This document shows positions 1 to 8,995 of a stretch of DNA of 64,000 bases, piece by piece. The first letter of the stretch is position 1; each line of letters opens with the position of its first letter. The translations under genes and the position numbers were made by a program. The notes under the pieces are model-generated. The model did no database searches. It worked only from the letters and a program-made list of their open reading frames with translations, and had not been told where the DNA came from. The stretch comes from Pseudarthrobacter chlorophenolicus A6. GTDB taxonomy: Bacteria; Actinomycetota; Actinomycetes; Actinomycetales; Micrococcaceae. The stretch is taken from contig NC_011886.1 in assembly GCF_000022025.1 (NCBI RefSeq), positions 1,994,980-2,058,979 of the forward strand. Direction: 5' to 3'.

Positions 1-393
1 GAGCATGGCATGCAGGCCGCCGGTGCCCGGCTCGGTGACCAGTCCCCGGCGGTAGATGGCGCGGTGCCGGTCCAGGTGCCGGACCACGCCGGCCGTAACC
101 GCGCCGATGGCCGGGCCGATGTCGCCGCCGGCCGCGCTGAGGTGTTCCGCGCGGAGCACGTCCAGTTCTTCGGACAGGACCTTCCGCAGCAGGGCTGCCG
201 GGGAGGCTGCGTGCTGGTAGAAGGTGGACCTGTTGACCCCCGCGGCGGCTGCGACCTGCCCCGCGGCGAGCGCTCCGGCGTCGTTCTCCCCGGCAAGGTC
301 CAGGATGGCTGAGGCCAGCTTTTCCCGGCTGCGGAGCGCCCGCGGGTCGAGAAGCGCCGGTGCATCGGGGTCCCGCTTCGGTTGCGATGTCAT
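1..393 (-). CDS. TetR-family transcriptional regulator (3' end off window)
   Basis: The reverse strand from the ATG at 393 stays open to the window edge and encodes about 131 residues of a TetR/AcrR-type regulator. The helix-turn-helix is visible near residues 40-60 as GQVAAAAGVNRSTFYQHAAS, the typical recognition-helix pattern followed by the F-Y-x-H motif. The ligand-binding C-terminal part lies outside the window. It is divergent from the dehydrogenase starting at 539, and a 9-bp-arm palindrome lies in the 145-bp gap, so it probably represses the SDR/ADH pair and itself. The ligand cannot be inferred. Confidence 0.85.
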   Translation of the reverse strand, partial: MTSQPKRDPDAPALLDPRALRSREKLASAILDLAGENDAGALAAGQVAAAAGVNRSTFYQHAASPAALLRKVLSEELDVLRAEHLSAAGGDIGPAIGAVTAGVVRHLDRHRAIYRRGLVTEPGTGGLHAML

Positions 394-465
394 GCAGGTC
401 ACACTCCCGGGTGATGTTGGCCGCCGGCGGTGGATAAACCGCCACGTCGAGCGTACCGTTCTAAC

Positions 466-485
466 TATCCAACACATGTTGGATA
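466..485. promoter_or_regulatory. Perfect palindrome, probable TetR operator
   Basis: TATCCAACA and TGTTGGATA form a perfect inverted repeat with a 2-bp CA centre, between the divergent TetR gene and the SDR. Size, symmetry and position fit a TetR-family operator. An AT-rich stretch continues to about 491 and could contain the -10 of the SDR promoter, so binding would block transcription. That this particular regulator binds here is inference. Confidence 0.65.
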
Positions 486-538
486 AATATTTGGGCTGGG
501 TCGATACCACCCCGGCCCGCTGTGGAAAGGAAGCACCC

Positions 539-1279
539 ATGTCCCGTTTTGACGGACGAGTCGCCATCATCACCGGAGGAGCCAGCGGCATCGGCCGGGC
601 AACTGCTGTCCGCTTTGCCGGCGAAGGCGGGTCCGTGGTGGTCGCGGACATCCAGGACGAACTCGCCGCCCAGGTGGCCGCAGAGATCGGCGCCGCCGGC
701 GGCCATGCGCGGGCCTTCCACCTGGACGTGACCAGCGAGTCCGGCTGGGCCGGCGTCGTGGCTTTCGCCCTCGAGGAATTCGGCCGGCTCGACGTACTGG
801 TCAACAACGCGGGCATCGGCGACAACCAGTCCATCGAGGACACCAGCGTTGAGACGTACACCAAGGTGGTGGCCGTGACACAGACCAGCGTATTCCTCGG
901 CGAGAAGGCAGCAGCGGCCGCCCTGAAGGCGTCAGGCAACGGTGCCGTGGTCAACGTGTCCTCCATGTTCGGCATCGTGGGTGGCTTCGGAACCTCTCCC
1001 GCTTACGCAGCGGCCAAGGGCGCCGTCCGCACCCTGACCAAGAACACCGCACTGGGCTGGGCCACCCAGGGAATCCGCGTGAACTCCGTCCACCCCGGCT
1101 TCATTGACACCCCCATCCTTGGCGACACGGACCGCAAGCTCCTGACGGACACCACGCCCATGGCCCGGCTGGGCCGTCCCGAGGACGTCGCCGCCGTCAT
1201 TCTCTTCGCCGCCAGCGACGACGCCGCGTTCATGACCGGCTCCGAACTGGTGGTGGACGGCGGCTACACCGCCCGCTGA
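539..1279 (+). CDS. Short-chain dehydrogenase/reductase (SDR)
   Basis: A 246-residue classical SDR, the normal length for the family. The N-terminal Rossmann motif TGGASGIGRA, the NNAG motif, the catalytic Ser in VSSMFG and the Tyr-x-x-x-Lys pair in YAAAK are all present, so it should be an active NAD(P)-dependent oxidoreductase. The ATG at 539 is chosen because it follows GGAAAGGAAG and begins the conserved fold; the same frame is open further upstream, but that part reads through the operator. It is followed after 59 bp by a zinc alcohol dehydrogenase and probably co-transcribed under the upstream TetR regulator. The substrate is unknown; an alcohol, ketone or cyclic terpenoid-type substrate would fit. 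Confidence 0.9.
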   Translation: MSRFDGRVAIITGGASGIGRATAVRFAGEGGSVVVADIQDELAAQVAAEIGAAGGHARAFHLDVTSESGWAGVVAFALEEFGRLDVLVNNAGIGDNQSIEDTSVETYTKVVAVTQTSVFLGEKAAAAALKASGNGAVVNVSSMFGIVGGFGTSPAYAAAKGAVRTLTKNTALGWATQGIRVNSVHPGFIDTPILGDTDRKLLTDTTPMARLGRPEDVAAVILFAASDDAAFMTGSELVVDGGYTAR

Positions 1280-1338
1280 CCGGCTCACCTCCGGGCATCC
1301 AACCGAACACAATTCACCAGAAACAGGAAGGGCATCGC

Positions 1339-2382
1339 ATGCGCGCGATCGTATTCAAGGAATGGCAGCAGTTTCCCGCACTCGAGGACGTGGACCGGCC
1401 CGTTCCGGGTCCGGGCGAGGTGCTGCTGAAGGTGGCCGGCGCCGGAGCCTGCCACTCTGACGTCAGCATCTTCGAAGACTTCACAGCCGACGTTCCCGGG
1501 AACATGACCAAGGGATTCGTGCTGGGCCACGAAAACTCCGGCTGGGTGGAGGAACTGGGCGCGGGCGTGGACGGCATCGAGGTGGGAGCCGCCTACCTGG
1601 TCGGCCCCATCGGCTGCGGCCACTGCAAAGCATGCTCCCGCGGCCAGGACACCTACTGCGAAAACGCCGCAACCAACCCCTACCTGGGCATCGGCCTGGG
1701 CCGCGACGGCGGCATGGCAGAGTACGTCACCGTCCCCGTCCGCAACCTGATCCCGCTCGGGGATGCGGACCCCATCGCGGCGGCACCGCTGGCCGACGCC
1801 GCCCTGACTCCGTACCACGCCATCAAGACCGCCCTGCCGCACCTGAACGGCGGCGGGCGTTATGCGCTGGTGGTGGGACTCGGCGGCCTGGGACAGATTG
1901 CCGTCCAGATCCTCAAGGCACTCACCGGAGCCACCGTCATCGCCACGGACATGAAGCCCGAGGCAATGGCCAAGGCGGAAGCCGCAGGGGCCATCACGGT
2001 TCCCGGCGGCCCGGACCAGGTGGCACGGATCCGGGAAATCACCGGCGGCCGCGGCGTGGACGCCGCGTTCGAGTTCGTCGGTGTCACCCCGACAATCGCC
2101 ACCGCCACCGGTTCGATGGCCGTGGGCGGGCGGCTGACCGTCGTCGGGATTGCCGGCGGCGTCCACGAATGGACGTTCTTCAACACCCCCTACGAGTCCA
2201 CCATCACCAACACCTACTGGGGAACCATTGAGGAACTCCACGAGGTGGTGGACATGTACCGGGCAGGGCAGATCATACCGGAGATCGAAACCTATTCCCT
2301 GGAAGAAGGACTCACCGCCTACCGGAAACTGGCAGGCGGGCAGCTGAGCGCCCGCGCCGTGGTGGTTCCGCACCAGGCATAG
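1339..2382 (+). CDS. Zinc-dependent NAD(P) alcohol dehydrogenase
   Basis: A 347-residue medium-chain dehydrogenase. The catalytic zinc ligands are visible as Cys in GACHSD and His in GHENSG. The structural zinc lobe has the four-cysteine pattern CGHCKACSRGQDTYC. The nucleotide-binding motif is GLGGLGQIAVQ around residue 178. The start follows a purine-rich AGGAAG about 10 nt upstream. It should oxidise an alcohol or reduce an aldehyde/ketone, probably on the same compound as the SDR just upstream. A hairpin at 2389 probably ends the unit. Substrate specificity cannot be read from the sequence. Confidence 0.92.
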   Translation: MRAIVFKEWQQFPALEDVDRPVPGPGEVLLKVAGAGACHSDVSIFEDFTADVPGNMTKGFVLGHENSGWVEELGAGVDGIEVGAAYLVGPIGCGHCKACSRGQDTYCENAATNPYLGIGLGRDGGMAEYVTVPVRNLIPLGDADPIAAAPLADAALTPYHAIKTALPHLNGGGRYALVVGLGGLGQIAVQILKALTGATVIATDMKPEAMAKAEAAGAITVPGGPDQVARIREITGGRGVDAAFEFVGVTPTIATATGSMAVGGRLTVVGIAGGVHEWTFFNTPYESTITNTYWGTIEELHEVVDMYRAGQIIPEIETYSLEEGLTAYRKLAGGQLSARAVVVPHQA

Positions 2383-2388
2383 GCCGGC

Positions 2389-2414
2389 GTGGCCGGGCTG
2401 GGCGGCCCGGCCAC
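2389..2414 (+). terminator. GC-rich hairpin after the alcohol dehydrogenase
   Basis: GTGGCCGGGC pairs perfectly with GCCCGGCCAC across a 6-nt loop, 6 nt after the stop codon. There is no T tract, as is common for hairpin terminators in high-GC actinobacteria, so the call rests on the stem and its position. Confidence 0.5.
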
Positions 2415-2506
2415 CGCCCTCCGCCCGGTGCCGGGTCCTGCATGTCCCGGCGCGTTCCCTGGCTGGGAATATGGTGGAATCCCTCGATAAGGGGCAGGAC
2501 GGGGAT

Positions 2507-2518
2507 TACCGTAGAGGG
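2507..2518 (+). promoter_or_regulatory. Leaderless-type -10 (TACCGT) of the MoxR gene
   Basis: TACCGT ends 6 nt before the GTG at 2519, so transcription would begin at the start codon. There is no good ribosome binding site. This placement supports the GTG at 2519 over the in-frame ATG at 2471. Confidence 0.5.
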
Positions 2519-3907
2519 GTGACTGACCGTCCCGAAATCTCCTCTGTTGGCGAACTGCGTGCCGCGGGCCATGTCCTGAAGGACCTGCGCCACGAAATCC
2601 GAGACAACCTGCTGGCCGCGCTCGCGGACGGGCGGGATCCCTGGCCCGGGCTCTACGGGTTCGGCCGTACCGTGCTGCCCCAGCTGGAGCGGGCGCTGAT
2701 CGCCGGGCATGACCTCGTGCTGCTGGGCGAGCGTGGACAGGGCAAGACCCGGGTGCTGCGCACGCTGGCCGGGCTGCTCGACGAATGGTCACCGGTCATT
2801 GAGGGCTCGGAGCTGAACGAGCATCCCTACGAACCAATTACGGAAGCCTCGCGCGCCCTTGCCTCCTCTGAGGGGGAACGGCTGCGGGTTGCCTGGCGGC
2901 ACCGCTCCGAGCGGTACGTGGAGAAGCTCGCCACTCCAGACACTTCCGTAGCGGACCTTATCGGCGACGTGGACCCCATGCGGGTGGCCGAGGGCCGACG
3001 CCTGGGCGACCCTGAGACCATCCACTACGGACTGATTCCGCGCTCCAACCGGGGCATCGTCGCCATCAACGAACTTCCGGACCTTGCCGAGCGGATCCAG
3101 GTGGCCATGCTCAACGTGATGGAGGAGCGGGACATCCAGATCCGCGGCTACGTGCTGCGGCTGCCACTGGACGTCCTGGTGGTGGCATCGGCGAACCCGG
3201 AGGACTACACCAACCGCGGCCGGATCATCACCCCGCTGAAGGACCGCTTCGGGGCCGAGATCCGTACCCATTACCCCATCGAGCTGGAAGACGAGGTTGC
3301 CGTCATCCGGCAGGAAGGGCGGCTGGTGGCGGACGTGCCCGCCGTCATCCTGGAGATCCTCGCCCGGTACACCCGTGCGCTGCGGCATTCACCGGCCATC
3401 AACCAGACCTCAGGGGTCTCCGCACGGTTCGCTATTGCCGGCGCGGAGACGGTGGCAGCCGCCGCCCTGCGCCGGGCAAGCCTCCGCGGCGAAGACGAAG
3501 CTGTGGCCCGGATCACCGACCTGGAACCGGCAGTGGAAGTACTCAGCGGCAAACTGGAATTTGAATCAGGGGAAGAGGGCCGCGAGCAGGGCATCCTGGA
3601 CCACCTCCTGCGCACCGCCACCGCAGAAGCCGTCAGGGCCCATTTCCAGGGCATCGATATGGGGCCGCTCGTGTCCGCGTTGGACGGCCACAGGACAGTG
3701 ACCACCGGCGGGCAGGTCACGGCGAAGGAGTTCCTGGACAACCTCCCCTCGCTGAACGGATCAGGTTTGTACGACCTGATTGGCAAGCGCATGGGTGCGC
3801 AGAACGACGGACAGCGCGCCGCCGCCGTCGAACTTGCCCTCGAAGGGCTCTACCTCGGCCGGCGGATCTCCAAAGAGGCCGACGACGACGAAACGGTCTA
3901 CGGCTGA
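2519..3907 (+). CDS. MoxR-type AAA+ ATPase (magnesium-chelatase-like)
   Basis: A 462-residue AAA+ protein. The Walker A motif GERGQGKT lies at about residues 70-77, followed by a ChlI-like core with NELPDLAERIQ and the sensor stretch VVASANPEDYTNRGR. Proteins of this class use ATP to remodel a partner, normally together with a VWA-domain protein, and just such a gene follows 31 bp downstream. The GTG is preferred because a TANNNT hexamer sits 6 nt upstream and homologous sequence seems to begin there; an ATG at 2471 would add 16 poorly conserved residues. The client substrate is unknown. It resembles the CoxD/YehL-type two-gene pairs rather than true magnesium chelatase, since no other tetrapyrrole genes are nearby. 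Confidence 0.85.
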   Translation: MTDRPEISSVGELRAAGHVLKDLRHEIRDNLLAALADGRDPWPGLYGFGRTVLPQLERALIAGHDLVLLGERGQGKTRVLRTLAGLLDEWSPVIEGSELNEHPYEPITEASRALASSEGERLRVAWRHRSERYVEKLATPDTSVADLIGDVDPMRVAEGRRLGDPETIHYGLIPRSNRGIVAINELPDLAERIQVAMLNVMEERDIQIRGYVLRLPLDVLVVASANPEDYTNRGRIITPLKDRFGAEIRTHYPIELEDEVAVIRQEGRLVADVPAVILEILARYTRALRHSPAINQTSGVSARFAIAGAETVAAAALRRASLRGEDEAVARITDLEPAVEVLSGKLEFESGEEGREQGILDHLLRTATAEAVRAHFQGIDMGPLVSALDGHRTVTTGGQVTAKEFLDNLPSLNGSGLYDLIGKRMGAQNDGQRAAAVELALEGLYLGRRISKEADDDETVYG

Positions 3908-3938
3908 GCGCACGCCTGCAGCCACAACAGGAGGCAGC

Positions 3939-5939
3939 ATGACCCTTCACGACAGGTCACGGTACGGCCGGTACTCCGGCGGACCGGACCCGCTCGCACC
4001 GCCCGTTGACCTCGCCGAGGCACTCGACGCCGTGGCCGAAGATGTGATGGACGGCTACTCGCCCCGCCATGCCCTGCAGGAGTTCCTCCGGCGCGGCGGC
4101 CGGAACCGGGACGGCCTGGACAACCTGGCCCGCCGCGTGCGGGAACGGCGCAAAGACCTGTTGAGCCGGCACCGGCTGGACGGCACGCTCGATGAGGTCC
4201 GCAAACTGCTGGACACTGCAGTCCTGGAAGAGCGCAAACAGCTGGCCAGAGACGCCATGATGGACAACACTGACCGTTCCTTCCGTGAGTTGCAGTTGCA
4301 GAACCTGCCGCCGTCCACGGCGGCAGCGGTCAACGAACTCGCCTCCTACGACTGGCAGTCAGGCACCGCCAGGGAAGCGTACGAACGTATCAAGGACCTC
4401 TTGGGACGCGAAGTCCTGGACCAGCGGTTCGCCGGCATGAAACAGGCCCTGGAGAATGCCACCGACGAGGACCGCGAAGCCGTCAGCGAGATGCTCCGCG
4501 ACCTGAACACCGTCCTGGGCAAGCACCGCCGGGGCGAGGATACCGAGGAGGACTTCCGGGAGTTCATGGCAAAGCACGGGCAGCACTTTCCCGAAAACCC
4601 GCAGTCGGTCGAAGAGCTGGTGGACGCACTGGCCAAACGGTCCGCCGCAGCGCAGCGGCTCCTGCAGTCCATGTCACCGGAGCAGCGCGACGAGCTGATG
4701 CGCCTCTCGGCCCAGGCCTTCGGATCGGCCGGGCTGATGGACCAGCTCAACGAGCTCGACGGAAACCTCCAGGCGCTGCGGCCCGGCGAAGACTGGAACG
4801 GTTCGGAGACCTTCGACGGGCAGGACGGCCTGGGCCTGGGTGATGGCACGGGGGTCCTGCAGGACCTGGCGGAACTGGACGGATTGTCGGAACAGCTTTC
4901 GCAGTCCTACAACGGCTCTCGCCTGGACGACCTTGACCTCGACGCCCTCAGCCGCCAGTTAGGCCCGGATGCTGCCGTCAGCGCCCGCACCCTGGCCGAG
5001 ATCGAGCGGGCCATGGAGGACGGCGGCTTCCTGCGCCGGGGGCCCGACGGCGACCTCCGCCTGTCCCCGCAGGCCATGCGGCGCCTCGGGAAGTCCCTGC
5101 TGCAGGACACCGCACGGCAGCTGTCCGGGCGGCAGGGGCAACGGGATACCCGCCTTGCCGGCGCGGCCGGAGAGCAGACCGGCTCCAGCCGTCCCTGGGA
5201 GTTCGGGGACGCGGAACCCTGGGACGTCACCCGGACCATGACGAACGCTATCCGGCGCACCATGGCTGACGGCGGCGCTCCCGGCCGGGGACTCCGGCTC
5301 ACCCCGGAAGACATCGAGGTGGCCGAAACCGAAGCCCGCACTCAGGCTGCCGTGGTGCTCCTGGTTGACGTGTCCTTTTCCATGGCCGCCGAGGGGCGGT
5401 GGGTGCCGATGAAGCGGACGGCACTGGCCCTGCACCACCTGGTCTCCACCCGGTTCCGGGGCGACCGCCTGCAGCTTGTCACGTTCGGCCGCTATGCACA
5501 GTCCATGGACATCGGTGAACTCACCGCCCTGCCGGCGCTGCGGGAGCAGGGGACCAACCTGCATCACGGGCTGCTGCTGGCCGGGCGCTTCTTCCGCCGC
5601 CACCCCTCCATGCAGCATGTCCTGCTGGTGGTGACCGACGGTGAGCCCACCGCGCACCTGCTGCCGGACGGCGACTCCTGGTTCAACTGGCCGCCGGACA
5701 CCGAAACCATCCGCGTCACCGTTGCCGAACTGGACCGGCTGGGGCGCTCCGGCGTGCAGGCCACGTTCTTCCGGCTCGGTGACGACCCCGGGCTGGAGCG
5801 CTTCGTGCAGCGGATGGCCCGCCGGATCGACGCGCGGGTGGTGGCGCCGGACGTCGGTGGCCTGGGCGCCGCGGTGGTGGGGGAGTACCTACGCGCCCAC
5901 GTCCGCAGCTCCTACAGCGACACCGACTGGTCCCTCTAG
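3939..5939 (+). CDS. VWA-domain protein, partner of the MoxR ATPase
   Basis: A 666-residue protein. Its first 400 residues are charged and helix-rich (repeated Leu, Arg, Glu and Asp). The C-terminal von Willebrand factor A domain has the metal-ion-dependent adhesion motif D-V-S-F-S at residues 477-481 and a later LLVVTDGEP segment, so it should bind a divalent metal. The ATG at 3939 follows a strong CAGGAGG site, and the gene lies 31 bp after the AAA+ gene, so the two are co-transcribed. MoxR/VWA pairs act in metal insertion, complex assembly or chaperoning. The stop overlaps the stop of the convergent glycosidase gene by 4 bp, so no terminator separates them. Confidence 0.88.
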   Translation: MTLHDRSRYGRYSGGPDPLAPPVDLAEALDAVAEDVMDGYSPRHALQEFLRRGGRNRDGLDNLARRVRERRKDLLSRHRLDGTLDEVRKLLDTAVLEERKQLARDAMMDNTDRSFRELQLQNLPPSTAAAVNELASYDWQSGTAREAYERIKDLLGREVLDQRFAGMKQALENATDEDREAVSEMLRDLNTVLGKHRRGEDTEEDFREFMAKHGQHFPENPQSVEELVDALAKRSAAAQRLLQSMSPEQRDELMRLSAQAFGSAGLMDQLNELDGNLQALRPGEDWNGSETFDGQDGLGLGDGTGVLQDLAELDGLSEQLSQSYNGSRLDDLDLDALSRQLGPDAAVSARTLAEIERAMEDGGFLRRGPDGDLRLSPQAMRRLGKSLLQDTARQLSGRQGQRDTRLAGAAGEQTGSSRPWEFGDAEPWDVTRTMTNAIRRTMADGGAPGRGLRLTPEDIEVAETEARTQAAVVLLVDVSFSMAAEGRWVPMKRTALALHHLVSTRFRGDRLQLVTFGRYAQSMDIGELTALPALREQGTNLHHGLLLAGRFFRRHPSMQHVLLVVTDGEPTAHLLPDGDSWFNWPPDTETIRVTVAELDRLGRSGVQATFFRLGDDPGLERFVQRMARRIDARVVAPDVGGLGAAVVGEYLRAHVRSSYSDTDWSL

Positions 5940-8092
5940 CCCGCGTCCCGGGCGCCCGGGGCGTCCAGGCCCGCTTCCGAAATGAGCTCAGTCAGCCAGG
6001 GGCGGTGCTCACGGTGGAACGTCAGGCCCTCCGGCAACCCCTGGACGGTGGGTTCGGAGCCCGTGATGTCGATGGTGATCCGGCTGCCGGCAAGGGGTGC
6101 GTTGGTGATGTGCAGGTTTCCATAGGATTCGGGCAGGGCCGGATCCATCCAGAAGCCGCCCCGGGACACGTGGGCGTCGTACCGCATCAGGCTGGTGATG
6201 AGCATGATCGGGGTGGTGGCCGCCCAGGCCTGCGGCGAACAGGCGGTGGGGTACGGAACCGGCTCGGCCACCTGCTCCCGGCTGAATCCGCAGAACAGCT
6301 CCGGGAGCCGCCCGCCGGAAAACTCGGCAGCCTCCAGCAGGGCTGTGGCGACCCGCTGCGCCTCTTCCACGAAGCCGTAGCGCATCAGGCCCGCGGCGAT
6401 GATGGCATTGTCATGCGGCCAGACGGAACCGTTGTGGTAGCTGGCCGGGTTGTAGGCGCCCATGTCCGCGCCCAGCGTGCGGACGCCCCAGCCGCTGAAC
6501 ATCTCGGGGGACATCAGCCGCTCTGCCACCAGCGGCACCTTGTCGTCGTCCACAATTCCGTGCCACAGGCACTGACCCATGTTGGACGCGCAGGCATCGA
6601 CCGGGCGTTTCTGCCCGTCCAGGGCGATGGCGAAGTAGCCCCGCTCCGGGAGCCAGAAGTCCTCGTTGAATTTCTTCTTCAGCCGCGCCGCCTCTGCGGT
6701 GAGCTGTGCCGCCAGCGGCGCGTCCCCGGCGTCGTACGCCATCCATGCCCGCGACAGGAACGCGCTGTACACCAGGGCCTGGACCTCGCACAGGGCGATG
6801 GGCGGCTCCGCGAGGGTTCCGTCGGCGAAATTGATGCCGTCCCAGGAGTCCTTCCAGCCCTGGTTGATCAGGCCCTGGTCATTGAGCCGCGAGTACTCGA
6901 CGAAGCCGTCGCCGTCCTTGTCGCCGTAGGTCCGGACCCAGTCCAGCGCCCGGTCCGCGTGCGGCAGGAGGGAGGCGATGGTGTCCCTGTCGACGCCCCA
7001 GCGGCTCACCGAGCCCACGCCCATCACGAACTGGGGTGTGGCGTCCACGCTGCCGTAGTACACCGACTTGCCGCCCAGGGCCAGGCCGCTGGAGACACCC
7101 AGCCGGACTTCGTGCAGGATCTTCCCGGGTTCCTCCTCGCTCCTGGGGTCCACCACCTTGCCCTGGCGGTCGGCCAGAGTCTGCAGGGTGCCCACGGCCA
7201 GCGAGGGGTCCACGGGCAAGGCCATTTCCGATGCCCACAGGGAGTCACGCCCGAACAGGGTCATGAACCACGGCGCTCCGGCTGCCACCACGATCCGTTC
7301 CGGGTGGGCAGGGTCCGTGATCCGGAGTGCGCCGAGATCGTCGTAGCTGCGCCGCAGGGTCCGTTCAATGGAGCGGTTGGTCATCTGCAGCCTGGGGATC
7401 CGCGAAACCCATTCCTGGTGCCGAAGGTCACTCGCTGATGGTCCGTGTCTTGCCGGCCGGCGGACATCCTGCCTGCCGGTGGGGGCGGCACTCAGCCGGG
7501 TGGACCACAGGCCATGGCCGGGGACCACAAGCTGGTAGGTCAGACCGCCTTCGGTGGCTGTGCCGCCGCGCCCCCGTACCAGGACCGCCTTCCGGAGGTC
7601 CTGCCAGGCCGCGCTGATGATGAGGGAATCGCCGTCGGCCCCGCGTGCCTCCTGCCAGCGCCGCTGGACCCTTGCCTCCTTCACCTCGAAGAGGTCGGCG
7701 AAGTCCGCTTCGACGCCGACCGTCACGCGGCAGGGGACAGGCTCGGATGAGTAGTTCCGGACGGTCACCTCCTCCACCATCCCGGCGGCTACTTCCCGCA
7801 GCCGCTCCACGATCAGGGGGCTGTCCGCGTAGCCGTCCGCCCGGGGAACGCGGCCTATGAACAGCGCCCGGTAGGGTTCCTTGGTTTCGGCCGTCAGCGG
7901 CTCCAGGGGCAGTCCGTTCACCGCAAGGGTCCAGCCGGAAAGGATGCGGGTGTCTTCGTGGAATACCCCGTGCGGAAGTTCCGGGCGGATATCGCCGTTG
8001 GCGGCGGAGATGCAGAAAGACGAGCCCTCCACCAGAGTGACGGTCCCCGCCCCCACGGGCCCTGCAGCTGTATCTGCGTTCCATCCAGCCAT
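5936..8092 (-). CDS. Glycogen-debranching-type amylo-alpha-1,6-glucosidase
   Basis: A 718-residue protein. The N-terminal GDE_N_bis-type beta domain (about residues 15-210) includes PHGVFHEDTRILSGW. It is followed by an (alpha/alpha)6 catalytic region with GRDSLWASEMAL, an acidic YSRLNDQGLINQGWKDS stretch and NGSVWPHDNAIIAAGL. This is the layout of bacterial glycogen-debranching-like glycoside hydrolases that release glucose from alpha-1,6 branches or related oligosaccharides. The ATG at 8092 has a strong AAAGGAG site upstream. No signal peptide is seen, so it should be cytosolic. It is a single gene, divergent from a DHFR-fold protein at 8244. Confidence 0.85.
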   Translation of the reverse strand: MAGWNADTAAGPVGAGTVTLVEGSSFCISAANGDIRPELPHGVFHEDTRILSGWTLAVNGLPLEPLTAETKEPYRALFIGRVPRADGYADSPLIVERLREVAAGMVEEVTVRNYSSEPVPCRVTVGVEADFADLFEVKEARVQRRWQEARGADGDSLIISAAWQDLRKAVLVRGRGGTATEGGLTYQLVVPGHGLWSTRLSAAPTGRQDVRRPARHGPSASDLRHQEWVSRIPRLQMTNRSIERTLRRSYDDLGALRITDPAHPERIVVAAGAPWFMTLFGRDSLWASEMALPVDPSLAVGTLQTLADRQGKVVDPRSEEEPGKILHEVRLGVSSGLALGGKSVYYGSVDATPQFVMGVGSVSRWGVDRDTIASLLPHADRALDWVRTYGDKDGDGFVEYSRLNDQGLINQGWKDSWDGINFADGTLAEPPIALCEVQALVYSAFLSRAWMAYDAGDAPLAAQLTAEAARLKKKFNEDFWLPERGYFAIALDGQKRPVDACASNMGQCLWHGIVDDDKVPLVAERLMSPEMFSGWGVRTLGADMGAYNPASYHNGSVWPHDNAIIAAGLMRYGFVEEAQRVATALLEAAEFSGGRLPELFCGFSREQVAEPVPYPTACSPQAWAATTPIMLITSLMRYDAHVSRGGFWMDPALPESYGNLHITNAPLAGSRITIDITGSEPTVQGLPEGLTFHREHRPWLTELISEAGLDAPGARDAG

Positions 8093-8243
8093 GTCCGCTC
8101 CTTTGACGGCGACGACGGTCTCCCGGCCACATAGACGCTACGCCTCGGGCAGGGCCGACAAAAGGGGTGGACCCCTTGAACCGGTTCCCGTCCGGGCATA
8201 ACATGGCGGCCACATCCACGCCGATCAGTCCTAGGAGCCGGCC

Positions 8244-8873
8244 ATGGGCGCCACACCCGCTGAAAGGTCACCAGCAACCCTGATGGTGGACCTGATCATC
8301 TCGCTGGACGGGTATGCCTCCGCCGAGGGATGGCCCGGCTGGTGGGGATTGGAGGGGCCGGAATACCTTGCCTGGCTGGACCAGGAGGCTGCAAAGAACT
8401 ACACCTTCCTGCTGGGGGCCAACACGTACCGGCTGATGTACGGCATGTCTGCCCAGGCAGCGGCCGACCGCACCGGGTTCTCGGCGGAGGAGGGCGCAAG
8501 CCTCACCGGCCTGGCGGCCGTGCCCAAGATGGTGTTCTCGTCCACGCTGCGGGCGCCCCTGGACTGGCCGAACTCCACCCTGGTCACCGGGGACGCCGTG
8601 GAGGCGGTCAGGGATTTAAAACGGACCGGAACAGGGCCGCTGAGCACCCTCGGCAGCCTGCGGCTGACCAGGTCCTTGCTGGCCGCGGGCCTGGTGGACC
8701 GTTTCCGGCTGGTTGTCTTTCCCGTGATCACCGGCGCCACCGGCAGGGAACGGATCTACGACGGCTATCCGGACGTCATGCTGGAGATGGTGGAGAGCAA
8801 GACCTTCGACGGCAGGCTGCAGTTGCTGGAGTACGTTCCCACGGTGCTCACCGGCCCGCCAAGCAGCAGGTGA
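8244..8873 (+). CDS. Dihydrofolate-reductase-fold protein (RibD C-terminal family)
   Basis: A 209-residue protein of the RibD_C/DHFR-like family: an N-terminal strand VDLIISLDGY, a LLGANTYRLM helix and a C-terminal VDRFRLVVFPVITGATGR segment. These proteins bind NADPH and are annotated as reductases; most paralogues have no known substrate. The ATG at 8244 has an AGGAG site; an internal ATG at 8283 would begin directly at the conserved core. It stands alone and upstream of the long inverted repeat that precedes the next gene. A different member of the family is at 38937. Confidence 0.8.
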   Translation: MGATPAERSPATLMVDLIISLDGYASAEGWPGWWGLEGPEYLAWLDQEAAKNYTFLLGANTYRLMYGMSAQAAADRTGFSAEEGASLTGLAAVPKMVFSSTLRAPLDWPNSTLVTGDAVEAVRDLKRTGTGPLSTLGSLRLTRSLLAAGLVDRFRLVVFPVITGATGRERIYDGYPDVMLEMVESKTFDGRLQLLEYVPTVLTGPPSSR

Positions 8874-8912
8874 CCGGAGCGCGGCGGCGCGGGTCGTGTC
8901 ACCGGAAGACTC

Positions 8913-8969
8913 AAATGCTTGAACATTGAACTAATTGGACGTAGGATTTAGTTCAATCTTCAAGTATTT
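8913..8969. promoter_or_regulatory. Long imperfect inverted repeat upstream of the RibA-monooxygenase fusion
   Basis: CTTGAACATTGAACTAA (8918-8934) faces TTAGTTCAATCTTCAAG (8948-8964) across 13 bp, with 16 of 17 positions complementary. The match extends outward to 22-bp arms with 20 matches. Each arm carries two TTGAA half-sites 7 bp apart. The AT-rich block contrasts sharply with the surrounding DNA and lies 27 bp before the start codon, so it is probably an operator for a dimeric or tetrameric regulator such as a MarR-family protein. No such regulator gene lies in the window. Confidence 0.6.
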
Positions 8970-8995
8970 CCGTGTTCCGATTGCCGAGGACCCCC

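Noticed and set aside
6005..7438. A 477-codon plus-strand frame inside the debranching-enzyme gene
   Set aside because: Antisense shadow of a well-supported gene; His/Gly/Arg-rich translation without motifs.
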